Source: Bradyrhizobium sp. CCBAU 53338
Lineage (GTDB): Bacteria > Pseudomonadota > Alphaproteobacteria > Rhizobiales > Xanthobacteraceae
Length of the DNA: 64,000 nucleotides
NCBI RefSeq assembly: GCF_015291665.1
Contig: NZ_CP030049.1
Span: 558,001-622,000, forward strand
Direction: 5' to 3'
Positions 16,359-25,373 of this stretch are shown here, in pieces. Numbering within the stretch: the stretch's first letter is position 1; every line of letters begins with the position of its first letter. The notes under the pieces were generated by a model. The model had not been told where the DNA came from. It saw only the letters and a list, made by a program, of their open reading frames with translations, and searched no databases. Position numbers and translations under genes: made by a program.

Positions 16359-17714
16359 TCAGATGATTGACATGCTGGCTTCGTTGCCGACTTCGAGCGA
16401 AGCTGCGACCTGGCGGAGCGCCCATTCGAGATCTTCGATGTTTTCGGGAACGCCGATCGATATCCTCAGCCCCGAGATCAAGGAGGGATCAACCACGAGC
16501 GCCGAGGGCGGCGTTGTGATGACGCCCCGTTGCAATGAACGGGCTGCCACCTGTTGAGCAATGTCGCTTGGCAGGTCCATCCAGATGTGAAAGCTGGCCG
16601 GATGATCTGCACGTATATGCGGCCGGAGGATTTGGGAGGCAAGCTTCACGCGCTTCTTCGCCTCCTGGACCAGAGACTGCTTCACGCGCGCGGCTGTTCC
16701 CGTGCGGATCCATTCGGATACGATGAAGGTTGAAATCGGCGAGGCCATCCAGCAGGTCGCGCGCATAGATTGATGAATCTGCGAAAGATAAGGCTCGGGC
16801 GCGACGAGCATTCCGATGCGCAGACCCGGCGCCAGGCACTTCGACAGCGTATTGACATAGAAGGTCCGCTCCGGCGCCAATGAGGCGAGCGGCTCGCTGG
16901 TCTCGTCCAGGAAGCCGTATGCGTCATCTTCGATGATCAGGATGTCCCGCTTACGCGCGATCCGCACGATCTCTCGCCGGCGTGCCGCGCTCATGATTCT
17001 CGCGGTTGGGCTCTGGATGGTGGGAATAGCAAAAAGCACCCGCGCTGCCCCGCTTGCCGCCGCTTTGTCGAAAGCGCCCGGCAGCAATCCTTCGCCATCC
17101 ATCGGCAGCCCGATAAGGTCGAGCTTTGCGAAATGAGCATAGGACTTCATGCCGTGATAAGTGCCGGCCTCGACGAAGACTTTGTCACCAGGCTGGCAGA
17201 TCGAGCTGAAGGTCAGCGCTATCCCGTGCTGTGCTCCATTCGTAATAACGAGGTTGTCCGGATTGGCTTCGAAGCCCGATTGACGAAATAGGCCGGCGAG
17301 CTGGGCCCGGTGTTCGGCAACACCAGAGTGGGAGAGGTATCCCACGTAGTCGGAGATGTCAGCCGTTGGAAACGTAGATGGGCTCTCAGCTAGCACCTTG
17401 GGCAGTAACGCCGGCCCTGGGATGTTGAGGCTGAGATCGACAACCTTGCCACCGGACGCAGGGGTCGGCCTCTGTGACGCGACAAACGTCCCGCGGCCGA
17501 CGTGCCCCAGAAGCAGGCCGCGCCGTTGACCTTCTGCATAGGCCTTGATGACCGTTCCGACGCTGAGGCCGATCTCCTCTGCCAAATCACGCTGGGTAGG
17601 CAGCCTTGTTCCTGCCGCAAGAGTTCCTGCCGCGATGTCGTGTTCGATGGCCTCGACGAGCCGGACGAACAGGGGAGCGGTGCCAGCCCGCAGGTGAGGG
17701 TGCCATTTCTGCAT
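16359..17714 (-). CDS. MocR/GntR-type regulator with aminotransferase domain
   Basis: 451 residues. Residues 10-80 are a GntR winged helix (AAGTRLPTQRDLAEEIGLS, VIKAYAEGQRRGLL). The rest is a fold-type I aminotransferase domain with ITNGAQHGIALT, IIEDDAYGFL and the PLP Lys in VNTLSKCLAPGLRIG. MocR proteins bind PLP plus an amino compound and control nearby catabolic genes. Only 64 bp separate its start from the end of the AraD1-like gene, and this gap contains a GATAG half-site of the shared operator (17748-17763), so autoregulation is likely. It is the best candidate for the protein that binds the five related sites from 14.7 to 22.5 kb. Confidence 0.9.
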   Translation of the reverse strand: MQKWHPHLRAGTAPLFVRLVEAIEHDIAAGTLAAGTRLPTQRDLAEEIGLSVGTVIKAYAEGQRRGLLLGHVGRGTFVASQRPTPASGGKVVDLSLNIPGPALLPKVLAESPSTFPTADISDYVGYLSHSGVAEHRAQLAGLFRQSGFEANPDNLVITNGAQHGIALTFSSICQPGDKVFVEAGTYHGMKSYAHFAKLDLIGLPMDGEGLLPGAFDKAAASGAARVLFAIPTIQSPTARIMSAARRREIVRIARKRDILIIEDDAYGFLDETSEPLASLAPERTFYVNTLSKCLAPGLRIGMLVAPEPYLSQIHQSMRATCWMASPISTFIVSEWIRTGTAARVKQSLVQEAKKRVKLASQILRPHIRADHPASFHIWMDLPSDIAQQVAARSLQRGVITTPPSALVVDPSLISGLRISIGVPENIEDLEWALRQVAASLEVGNEASMSII

Positions 17715-17747
17715 TTTGATTGCTTATCTCAGAATACCGCGCTTTCG

Positions 17748-17763
17748 CTATCCCAATTTTTGG
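17748..17763. promoter_or_regulatory. Operator half-site in front of the MocR gene
   Basis: CTATCCCAATTTTTGG is the reverse complement of the right half (AATTGGGATAG) of the site at 22437-22460. It lies 34 bp upstream of the MocR start codon. The TATATC half is not clear here. Confidence 0.4.
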
Positions 17764-17778
17764 TCCACCAGATCAAGC

Positions 17779-18780
17779 TCATAGCGGCCGCACCCTCACG
17801 ATCTCTGTTTGCTTTTCCTCGATGAGCGAGTTGCGCAATGGCCGCCCGAAAGCCGGAGATTCGATCTCGAAAGCGTCACCGCCGCGCAGCTTGACGCCGG
17901 CCGAAAAGCTTAAGGCGCTCGCGCCGAAGAAATAGACGTGGACGTCGCCGGGCCGACGAAACGCGCGGTATTTGAAGTGATGGTGCTCAAGATTCTCAAT
18001 GGAATGAGACATGTTGTTCTCGCCCGAGATAAAGCTTCCGGACCAGATCGCTTCGCCAGCTCGCAAGACGCGGACCGTTCCGGATACCTCGTCCGGAAGA
18101 TCGCCCACGAGGAGTTCGGGACCATAGGAGCACTGGCGCAGCTTTGAATGAGCAAGGTAGAGGTAGTTTCGCTGCTCCATCACATGATCGGAGTATTCGT
18201 TGCCGAGGCAGAAGCCGACACGCAGTACGTCGCCTCCCTCGCCAATGACGTAAAGCCCTACAATTTCGGCCTCCTCGCCCCCGTCTTCAGCATAGGACGG
18301 CAACGTGAGGGGTTGCTCAGGTGCGACTGCCCAGGAGCCATCACCCTTATAGGCCCACTCTGGCTGGACCCCGATGGATCCCGGCGGAGGCTTTCCACCG
18401 TCCAGGCCAAGCTTGAACATCCGCATTGAATCGGAAAGTTCGCCTGCGGCCAATTTCGCGTGCATGGCGTCGCGCGACTCGGCGCTACCGAGGTGCGTAA
18501 GTCCAGTCACCGCGATCATGCAACGCGAAGGATCAGCGTGGTCGAGAGGCGGCAACAGCCGCTTCTCGCGGATGATCGCATCGTAATCGACCTTCTCTCC
18601 GAAGCCGCACCTTTGGACGCATTCGGCAAGCGATAGCCGGGAGCGGGCTGCCTCCAAGGCTAATTCGCGTACACTTGTCCGATTGTTCACGAGCACAGGG
18701 ACCCCGTCGCCCGCCTGGAGCGCAGCGACATGACGAGAACCGTTCAGAGATACAAATTGGATGAGGCGCACGAGATCCAT
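17779..18780 (-). CDS. AraD1/GguC-family protein (FAH-superfamily sugar-acid dehydratase)
   Basis: 333 residues from the ATG at 18780; an upstream ATG at 18828 touches the operator and is less likely. Typical stretches are LLPPLDHADPSR, VTGLTHLGSAESRDAMHAK, SMRMFKLGLDGGKP, GVQPEWAYKGDGS, DGGEEAEIVGLYVI, GNEYSDHVMEQRNYLYLAHSK and NLEHHHFKY. Members of this family in Azospirillum and Agrobacterium sit in L-arabinose/galactose uptake or oxidation clusters and are thought to convert 2-keto-3-deoxy sugar acids to 2-oxoglutarate semialdehyde. That product would be the substrate for the neighbouring (broken) aldehyde dehydrogenase. The metal-binding Glu residues of the FAH fold (GGEEAE) are present. 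Confidence 0.85.
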   Translation of the reverse strand: MDLVRLIQFVSLNGSRHVAALQAGDGVPVLVNNRTSVRELALEAARSRLSLAECVQRCGFGEKVDYDAIIREKRLLPPLDHADPSRCMIAVTGLTHLGSAESRDAMHAKLAAGELSDSMRMFKLGLDGGKPPPGSIGVQPEWAYKGDGSWAVAPEQPLTLPSYAEDGGEEAEIVGLYVIGEGGDVLRVGFCLGNEYSDHVMEQRNYLYLAHSKLRQCSYGPELLVGDLPDEVSGTVRVLRAGEAIWSGSFISGENNMSHSIENLEHHHFKYRAFRRPGDVHVYFFGASALSFSAGVKLRGGDAFEIESPAFGRPLRNSLIEEKQTEIVRVRPL

Positions 18781-18829
18781 TCCAGGTGAGAGCCAGCCGC
18801 GCTGATTGCGGCAAAGCCAGACTGACATT

Positions 18830-18842
18830 CAAATTGAGATAG
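18830..18842. promoter_or_regulatory. Operator half-site in front of the AraD1-like gene
   Basis: CAAATTGAGATAG matches the right half of the TATATC-N13-GATA operator. It lies 50 bp upstream of the chosen start codon of the AraD1-like gene. A left half is not obvious. Confidence 0.4.
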
Positions 18843-18942
18843 GTCAATGTGCTTGGCTAATCGGGGGTGCCAATATTTCATGAGCGATTTCAGTCGTATA
18901 GATGTATCAATCCTTCAGCTAGAATGATGGCTACCAGATTGA

Positions 18943-18967
18943 TATATCCTAATTGTATTTGAGATAG
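18943..18967. promoter_or_regulatory. Operator-like site between AraD1-like and MHS transporter genes
   Basis: TATATC is followed after 14 bases by GATAG, one base more than at 14677 and 22437, and the inner sequence also contains AATTG. It could serve the divergent AraD1-like and transporter promoters. Confidence 0.45.
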
Positions 18968-19644
18968 TCTATTGCTTGACATTGGCCCGTCATTGTGATG
19001 GTCTCGCTCGATATTGGGCTAGTGCACAGAGATGCCGGCCGTCATGGGAGACGAAGCGGTGGAGGCGATTTACTGGTTTCATGGGAGGAGCGGCTGGGCT
19101 GGCGATATTGCAGTCCATGCCAAGCTTCTCGCCAGCCCGCGCCCTTTACAACCATCCCTCTCGCGCTCGCGCGAGCCCCTTTGTCTTTCCGCGCAAGTCC
19201 TTGTGATCCAAGCGGCGGCCCCGAGACGATCTCATCATTCACCTTTTCCAGGTCAGTTCGGCTTACGTAAGCAGATACTCGATCAGCTCGCATCGTTTGC
19301 GCGGAAAAGTAGGAAACGTTCGCCTCGCCAAGCCGAGCGGACGTCTCAGCGCGGAGGAGTTTGTCCGCCTGCCTTGAATCGAAAAACTTAAGCGTCCCGC
19401 AGAAGGGCGCATTGCTACAGGAGGGACCATGGAGTTGGGACATAAGCCCGCCCGCGGGCTGTTACACAGACGATTGGAATGAAGGAAGCCCGATCAGCTG
19501 CCTTCGATCGCGCCAGCGTCCATTTACGGGCGTGCCGCCAGAAATCTCAGCGCCTTGAGCAGGCCAACAAGCGACAGGCCGGCGCGCATTCGCGCTTGCC
19601 GCGCAAGGCTTAAGCAGTCTTACCCAATGAGCGGAAGCAGACCC
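18968..19644. other. Long leader or gene-poor stretch before the MHS transporter
   Basis: About 680 bp with no gene I can support. Open frames exist in several phases but show no motifs or good ribosome-binding sites. If the transporter is transcribed from the operator at 18943, it would have a very long untranslated leader. Confidence 0.35.
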
Positions 19645-20967
19645 ATGCAAACAATGGCCCAACCTTCTATCGATTTCATTCAGCCCGAGAAGCAAGTTGC
19701 AACGAGATCAATGACTATTGGTCTGGGCGGAGGCGTCGCGCTGGAGTGGTATGACTGGCAAGTCTACGGCTTCATGGCGGCTTTTCTATCTCCCCACTTC
19801 TTCCCTTCAAATGACCCGGTCGTTTCGCTGCTGGGAGCATTTGCCGTATTTGGAGCCGGATTCATTGCGCGGCCTCTGGGAGCGGCTTTGCTTGGTCCTA
19901 TCGCAGATCGCATCAGCCATAAACGCGTCATGATGATCGCTGTTACGGTCATGGCGCTATCTTCGTTCCTGATTGCGATCTTGCCGGCTCATAAGGACAT
20001 CGGGACCCTTGCCACTGCAGCGCTGGTCATTCTTCGACTGATGCAAGGGCTTGCCACTGGCGCAGAGGCGGGCGTCGCCAATGCAATCGCCATCGAGTTG
20101 GCACCACCAGGTGAGGAGGGGCGGTATCTCGGCTTGATCAACGGTACATTCATCATGTTGGGTTCGATCGGAGCAAGCCTCGTCGCTTTTCTGGTGAGCG
20201 CGGCCGTCGCCCCCGAGGTCATGCGCGAGTGGGCTTGGCGAGTGCCGTTTGCGGTCGGAGGCCTGCTTGGCGTCCTCATCTTCTTCCTGCGCCAAGCAAT
20301 CCCGGAAACATTGATCGCCCGCGCTATGCATCATGACGAGATGTCGCGCGTTCAGAAAACCACCGGCGGCGTTTGGAAGGCGCTCTGGAATGTGCGACTG
20401 TCGCTTCTGGCCGTGATTTTGGTGATCGGCTCGGTGCAGCTCGCCAACTACACGTACAACGTGGGCCTGCCCAACATCGCCAATGGTGTTTTCAAGGAAA
20501 ACAGCACGTGGGTGTACGGCATCCTGACCCTCATGGGATTTTGCTGGATGGTCTTTTCACCTGCCATCGGTGCGTTTGCAGACAAGATAAAGCCCTCGCG
20601 CGCGTTCATCTTGATGCGCCTTCTGCTCATCCCAGCATTCTTCCTGACGCTGCTCTATTCACACCAAAGCCTTCTGACCTACGCCATGGTGATGCTGGTT
20701 GGCGGGGCCATGGTGGGCTGCAATATGGCTCTCTACAACTTCATAGCCACAACCTTGATGCCGCGCACAGTGAGAACGACAGGCGTCGCCCTTGGTTACG
20801 CAATCGGTGTGACAATTTTCGGCGGTACCACGCCCTACCTGCTGGTATGGTTGCAACGCGAGGACATGGCATGGATGTTCCCAATCTACGGGTCGCTCGT
20901 CGCTTTGCTCAGCGTGGTCGTATATCAGATCGCTAAAAAGCGCGGCTGCATCTATGTAGGCGAGTGA
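19645..20967 (+). CDS. MHS-family major facilitator transporter (metabolite:H+ symporter)
   Basis: 440 residues from the ATG at 19645 (GGAAG seven bases upstream; an in-frame ATG at 19627 is possible). Twelve hydrophobic segments are visible. The MHS signature is present: EWYDWQVYGFMAAFLSPHFFP in helix 1, RPLGAALLGPIADRISHKRVM between helices 2 and 3, and RLMQGLATGAEAG in helix 4. Relatives import organic acids such as shikimate, 2-oxoglutarate, citrate or sugar acids with protons across the inner membrane. The sugar-acid genes on both sides make a uronate- or aldonate-type substrate likely. Confidence 0.88.
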   Translation: MQTMAQPSIDFIQPEKQVATRSMTIGLGGGVALEWYDWQVYGFMAAFLSPHFFPSNDPVVSLLGAFAVFGAGFIARPLGAALLGPIADRISHKRVMMIAVTVMALSSFLIAILPAHKDIGTLATAALVILRLMQGLATGAEAGVANAIAIELAPPGEEGRYLGLINGTFIMLGSIGASLVAFLVSAAVAPEVMREWAWRVPFAVGGLLGVLIFFLRQAIPETLIARAMHHDEMSRVQKTTGGVWKALWNVRLSLLAVILVIGSVQLANYTYNVGLPNIANGVFKENSTWVYGILTLMGFCWMVFSPAIGAFADKIKPSRAFILMRLLLIPAFFLTLLYSHQSLLTYAMVMLVGGAMVGCNMALYNFIATTLMPRTVRTTGVALGYAIGVTIFGGTTPYLLVWLQREDMAWMFPIYGSLVALLSVVVYQIAKKRGCIYVGE

Positions 20968-21160
20968 TAACAGTCTTGTTAGGGCACTCCAGAGAGGTCC
21001 GGCCGATCGGCGGCTCCCCTCTGGAAAGGCAATGGTCTCAGTGGAACAGCGGCTGAACAAGAAACCCTTGATCTCTCCAGCCGTCAAATGCGCCCCTAGG
21101 TCCGTTCCAAGCCGCTTTAAGGATTTCGGCCGGGGTAACGCGAGAGTGACACAGAGAGCG

Positions 21161-21187
21161 CTCGCCGCTGGCCTTCGCCAGCAGCGA
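21161..21187. terminator. Hairpin between converging transporter and GH88 genes
   Basis: CTCGCCGCTGGC and GCCAGCAGCGAG pair with one mismatch around a CTTC loop. It lies 9 bp from the GH88 stop codon and between two convergent genes. The T-run is weak on both strands, so a two-way terminator role is only likely. Confidence 0.45.
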
Positions 21188-21195
21188 GTGCCATT

Positions 21196-22347
21196 TTAGA
21201 TTTCTTCAGGCCGCAACCTGCCGGTTAGCAAATGAAGCGCCTCGAACAAGTAGTAGCTACCAAAGATCAATTCGGCATTACTGACGTAGTCCTCGGCTCT
21301 CGAATCCCCGCGCTTGTTGAAGCATCCTTCCACCAGCATGCCGGCTGGACGGCTATCGTTCTTATGAACCGGAGTGAGATATCGTTCGACCAGCGCCAAA
21401 GCGGTGCGTTCTCCGGCGCTACGGTATTGCCGCCGCTTACTGTCAGTCGGCGCAATCGAGCTCAATTTTAGAAGAGCCGATGCCATAAAAGCGGTCGCCG
21501 CAGTGTCCCGCTCGACGTTGGGCGCTTTAGGAGCGTCAAAATCCCAGTACGACACGCAATCATCTGGCACATGGGCGAGCCACCAGTCGGCCCCGTTCAT
21601 GGCGGCTTGACGCCATCGCTCCTCTCCGCCGCCGGAAAAGTAGCTGATCGTCGAGCACACCACGCCCCACGCCTGTGCTCTTGCCCAAACGCTGTTCTCG
21701 CTGAAGCCCTTGTGTGTGTAGCGTCGGAGAACCTTGCCGGTCTCGGGATCGAGGGAGGAGGACTGGATGAAGGATCCGTCCTCACGCTGATGGACGGTCA
21801 GAACTTTATCCGTATGATTGGCAGCCACTTCGCGCATCGCGCGGTCGTCTAGAGTTCGAGCGGCCCAAAACAGCAGCAATGAGACGACCAAACTGTCGAC
21901 GCTGCTTGCAGTGGCTCCCACGTCAGCGCCCTCCTCGGCATTCGCGCCAAGGGGCACAAGACCAAGGTGATGGTTGTAGCGTTGCTTCAGATCTCGTGCC
22001 GCCGCAAGGCCGAGCGTCCGCGCGCGGTGACTTCCGGTGAGCAGCGAACCCAGTCCGGCCCCGTAATAGAAGGTCGCAGCCTTGAACGCGGTATCGGCCG
22101 AGACGCGCGGTTCAAGACGCTCGCAACCTCGTTCTGCAAGATCTCTGAAGCGCTCGCCGCCGTTACTCCGCGAGGCAAGCCAAAGCATCCCCAGCCAATA
22201 GCCGCCGGTCCAGTCTCCGTTTGAAGTTGTCGTCCAGGTGCCGCTCTCCGGATCTGCCCAATGTGGATAGGCGTCGCCAACTTGTTGAGCTGTATTCTCG
22301 ATCCGCCGCATCATACGTGCGATCGCTTCTTCCCAGTCTATGCTCAT
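21196..22347 (-). CDS. Glycoside hydrolase family 88 (unsaturated glucuronyl hydrolase-like)
   Basis: 383 residues, start ATG at 22347 with GAGGAG five bases upstream. An alpha/alpha-barrel protein with WTGGYWLGMLWLA, a catalytic-type Asp in ASSVDSLVVSLLLFWAAR, then YTHKGFSENSVWARAQAWGV and DTAATAFMASALL, all in the order found in unsaturated glucuronyl hydrolases. These enzymes hydrate the unsaturated uronic acid left by polysaccharide lyases and so release it. No signal peptide is seen, so it acts in the cytoplasm on imported oligosaccharides. The promoter holds the best copy of the shared operator (22437-22461). Confidence 0.85.
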   Translation of the reverse strand: MSIDWEEAIARMMRRIENTAQQVGDAYPHWADPESGTWTTTSNGDWTGGYWLGMLWLASRSNGGERFRDLAERGCERLEPRVSADTAFKAATFYYGAGLGSLLTGSHRARTLGLAAARDLKQRYNHHLGLVPLGANAEEGADVGATASSVDSLVVSLLLFWAARTLDDRAMREVAANHTDKVLTVHQREDGSFIQSSSLDPETGKVLRRYTHKGFSENSVWARAQAWGVVCSTISYFSGGGEERWRQAAMNGADWWLAHVPDDCVSYWDFDAPKAPNVERDTAATAFMASALLKLSSIAPTDSKRRQYRSAGERTALALVERYLTPVHKNDSRPAGMLVEGCFNKRGDSRAEDYVSNAELIFGSYYLFEALHLLTGRLRPEEI

Positions 22348-22801
22348 CAAAGCTCCTCGTGAAAATGCAGGATGGTTCCACCTGAAAGCGGGTTCTCACC
22401 ATTGCTTCACTTGAGAGCTTCTCATGATTATTGCATTATATCAATCTGAAATTGGGATAGTGTATTTGCTCAACGAGGTAGGTCTTGCTACATTCAATCG
22501 GGCTCCCAGCGTGATGCCGCCAGGTCCCGAAAAGCAGCGCATGATGTTCAGCGCGGTATCAAAGTAGTCTGCGTTTGCTTGCAGGGATATTGGCGCACAG
22601 TGGAGCGCTGGCGCGCCGGCCCGAAGTTGATCTATCGATCGAGCCTTCTCAACGGTCGTCCTGGCTCGACAAACGCCGCATCCAGCCTCTGACGAGGGAT
22701 TGCCGCTACGCCCAATGGGCGAGCATTCGGTAGCCCGCGTGGCGCATGTCCTTTTGCCAGGTGACTTGCTTGCCGGGTGACCTGCGCCGCGGCAGTAGTC
22801 A
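22348..22801. other. Intergenic stretch with GH88 promoter
   Basis: Apart from the operator at 22437-22461, about 90 bp upstream of the GH88 start, I see nothing in these 450 bases. The part from 22500 to 22801 lies downstream of the reductase gene and shows no open frame worth calling. Confidence 0.4.
22437..22461. promoter_or_regulatory. Operator-like inverted repeat, best copy
   Basis: TATATC, 13 bases, then GATAGT, with inner CAAT and ATTG forming part of the symmetry. Same spacing as at 14677-14701. It lies about 90 bp upstream of the GH88 start codon. Confidence 0.55.
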
Positions 22802-24034
22802 CTAAAGAAGCTGCTTCAAGTTCAGCGCCGGATTAGCGAGCGCCTCTGCCTCGACCTTCAGTTCCCGCCTAATGATCGTCTCTGCAACTCGGATTTCCTT
22901 CGCAACGGCGCCGAGGCTTCCAAACCCACAAGCAGCCACGAGGCGCCCGCCGTCGACAAGGGAGAATAGAAGTTGGCCCCTCGGGCCTAGGCTTCTGACG
23001 ACCGGGATTTCTCCGCCGCAGCAGAGGCCGACCATTTGCAAAGTCTCATCGTATTGGTCCGACCAGAACCAGGGGAGATCGTCATACGGACGATCCTCGC
23101 CCACCATATTCGCCGCCGCAATCACCCCTTGCCGCTGCGCGTTGCGCCAAGCTTCCAGCCTGATCCGCTTTCCGTAAAGGCGATGTGGAAAGGAACAGCA
23201 GTCCCCCGCTGCGAATACGCGCGGATCCGATGTGGCCAGCATTTCGTCAAGCGCGATGCCGTTGTCGACAGCGAGCCCCGCCGCTTGCGCCAGTTCGACG
23301 TTGGGGGTTGCACCGACCCCCACGATCACGAGATCGGCAAGATGTCTTTGGCCCCCGGCCAGTACCACGCAGGAGCGTCCTTCACAAAGCTCGATACGTT
23401 CAACGACTGCCGTTGTCTCGATCCGTACCCCAGAACGCTCGTGCTTGGCCCTGATCAGTTCAGCTATGCCAACTGGCACTGCCCGGGAAAGTATGCGCGA
23501 TCCTGCTTCGAAGACGATGACCGAAGCGCCTCGCAAGATCGAGCTCGCAGCAACCTCGAGCCCGATAAAGCCGCCGCCGATCACAGCCATCTCGCAGCCT
23601 TGGCCGATTAACTCGCGAAGGCGTGTGGCATCCTCATACGACCTAAGCGTTGCGACCCTTGATCCCTCAGCAATTGGCACGTTCAGGTCACGCGGACGAG
23701 CGCCAGTGGCCAAGAGGAGGCGATGATAGCCTATCTTGGCCCCATTCGAGAGAATCACCATGCTGGCCGTGCGATCAATCGAGACCACCTCACAGCCGTG
23801 GCGATAATCGATCTTCAATTCGGAAAGCCGCTCTGACGTCACAATCGTCTTCGGCCCAGGCCTCGTCTCATCGACCAGAACTGCTTTGGAGAGAGGAGGG
23901 CGCTCATACGGGAGACTGCTTTCGTTGCCGATCAACACCACGCTCTCTTCCCAGCCGCGCTCGCGCAGCGCCAGGGCGGCTGCCGTGCCAGCTTCGCCGG
24001 CGCCAACAATGGCAATCGTCGAATGAGTACTCAA
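22802..24034 (-). CDS. FAD-dependent ferredoxin reductase
   Basis: 410 residues with a TTG start that overlaps the stop codon of the preceding gene (TTGA), which implies translational coupling. FAD site IAIVGAGEAGTAAALALRERG at the N-terminus, ATGARPRDLNVP, the NAD site MAVIGGGFIGLEVAASSI near residue 150, and the second FAD motif VFAAGDCCSF near residue 275. This is the layout of the putidaredoxin/rhodocoxin reductase family that passes electrons from NAD(P)H to a [2Fe-2S] protein in oxygenase systems. The Rieske ferredoxin and hydroxylase genes in the same operon are its likely partners. Confidence 0.9.
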   Translation of the reverse strand: MSTHSTIAIVGAGEAGTAAALALRERGWEESVVLIGNESSLPYERPPLSKAVLVDETRPGPKTIVTSERLSELKIDYRHGCEVVSIDRTASMVILSNGAKIGYHRLLLATGARPRDLNVPIAEGSRVATLRSYEDATRLRELIGQGCEMAVIGGGFIGLEVAASSILRGASVIVFEAGSRILSRAVPVGIAELIRAKHERSGVRIETTAVVERIELCEGRSCVVLAGGQRHLADLVIVGVGATPNVELAQAAGLAVDNGIALDEMLATSDPRVFAAGDCCSFPHRLYGKRIRLEAWRNAQRQGVIAAANMVGEDRPYDDLPWFWSDQYDETLQMVGLCCGGEIPVVRSLGPRGQLLFSLVDGGRLVAACGFGSLGAVAKEIRVAETIIRRELKVEAEALANPALNLKQLL

Positions 24035-24906
24035 ATGGCCACCCCTCTTGCAGGCAGAGCCTGCTCCTCACTGGCCACGCTATCGAAGAGGTCACGGACT
24101 AGGGACCTAAGAAGAAGAGCTTCCTCCCAACGATCCGTCGTGTCCTTGCCTTGCCGATCGGTGATCGCATAGGGCTGCGGGCCAAGTTCGCAGGTAAAAC
24201 TAAGGCAGGCACCCGTGCCTGCGCGCTTTCGCCAGCTTCGGAACCCGTATTTCCACCACCCCAGGAACAGATCCAGCCATATCCTGTGCTGAGGAAACGT
24301 GATCTCAACCTGAATTTGCTCGCGAGATGCAACCCGTCCATGAAACGCCCAAGCGCGATCGAGCACCTGCCGCACCAGCGCTTCATCCTCGTCCGAGATG
24401 GGATACCAGAACTCCCGACCCAGCAGGATGTGCGACAAATCGGCAAGGATCCGCATCCCGGGCACCTCGTCCATCAGATCGAGAGTAAAGAGGAGATCCG
24501 TGGTCATCCTGTTGCGATGCGTTTCGAAGTAGATCGGCATGCCTGCCTCTTCCGCCACCCTGATCCAGCCATCCAGCAGCGGGATACAATCGCTGACCCT
24601 GCGCGGACGGATGTCTGGCTGGACGTTGAGATGCAGAACGTTGATCTGCTTGGCGAGGTCGATGGCAGACTTCAAGTGATCGATCGTCTGCGGGAAGCAC
24701 ATGCCCTCGACTGCAAGCCCGGAACCGTTCAAAGCGCGTGCGATCAGGTTGACGCGTCCTGGATCATTGCAGGACGTAGAGATCCCGTCGAACCCCGCTT
24801 GCTGTATCATCGCCAGGTTTTCATCGAGAGAACGTTCGAAACCGTCAGGCTGCCGCCGCTCCATGGCCCAGAGGGACTGCAAGACAAGTAAACGCTGTGA
24901 GGTCAT
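24031..24906 (-). CDS. Sugar phosphate isomerase/epimerase family TIM-barrel protein
   Basis: 291 residues of the xylose-isomerase-like (AP endonuclease 2) fold: IQQAGFDGIST, LHLNVQPDIRP, MPIYFETHRNRMTTD and MRILADLSHILLG supply the Glu, Asp and His residues that usually hold a divalent metal. Such enzymes isomerise keto/aldo sugars, inosose or hydroxypyruvate, or cleave related compounds. Its gene is four bases overlapped with the reductase gene and 17 bp after the Rieske gene, so all three are one transcript. The true substrate is unknown. Confidence 0.8.
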   Translation of the reverse strand: MTSQRLLVLQSLWAMERRQPDGFERSLDENLAMIQQAGFDGISTSCNDPGRVNLIARALNGSGLAVEGMCFPQTIDHLKSAIDLAKQINVLHLNVQPDIRPRRVSDCIPLLDGWIRVAEEAGMPIYFETHRNRMTTDLLFTLDLMDEVPGMRILADLSHILLGREFWYPISDEDEALVRQVLDRAWAFHGRVASREQIQVEITFPQHRIWLDLFLGWWKYGFRSWRKRAGTGACLSFTCELGPQPYAITDRQGKDTTDRWEEALLLRSLVRDLFDSVASEEQALPARGVAI

Positions 24907-24923
24907 CCGCAGCTCTCACCCGC

Positions 24924-25244
24924 TCAGACCTTGACCATAACAATGCCATTCTCGATTTTTACCTCGTAACTCTGCAAGTCGACGCATGCGGGCAGCGCAC
25001 GCGACTCGCCCGTTCGATAGTCGAAGGTGCCGAAGTGTTTCGGGCATTCGATAATTCCGCCATCGACAATGCCATCCGCAAGATGGACCTTCTCGTGTGA
25101 GCAGTGGCCGTCCATCGCGAAGTAATCGCCCTCGGGCGAGCGAACAATCACAAACGTGCGGCCGCCGTGATCGAGGCGGCGAACCTCTTCAGGCCTCAAA
25201 GCGTCCGCAGCGCAGGCCGCCACCCATTCAGCTTGTTTAGTCAT
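24924..25244 (-). CDS. Rieske [2Fe-2S] ferredoxin
   Basis: 106 residues, the length of a stand-alone Rieske ferredoxin such as those of biphenyl or carbazole dioxygenases. The cluster ligands are plain: C-S-H in MDGHCSHEKVHL near residue 48 and C-x2-H in IIECPKHFGTFD near residue 67. It would carry electrons from the reductase encoded two genes downstream to the hydroxylase encoded just upstream. No membrane anchor or signal peptide is seen. Confidence 0.93.
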   Translation of the reverse strand: MTKQAEWVAACAADALRPEEVRRLDHGGRTFVIVRSPEGDYFAMDGHCSHEKVHLADGIVDGGIIECPKHFGTFDYRTGESRALPACVDLQSYEVKIENGIVMVKV

Positions 25245-25373
25245 ATCTAGTCCTCAATCTTCAACTGGCGGCGATCAATCGGCTGTGGCTCAGTCGCGCA
25301 GCGTGCGCCAGTACCGTTGCGGCGCAAGGGCTGCCTCAACGTGACAGGCCTTCGGAGCCTCCCCGCTTCGGCG

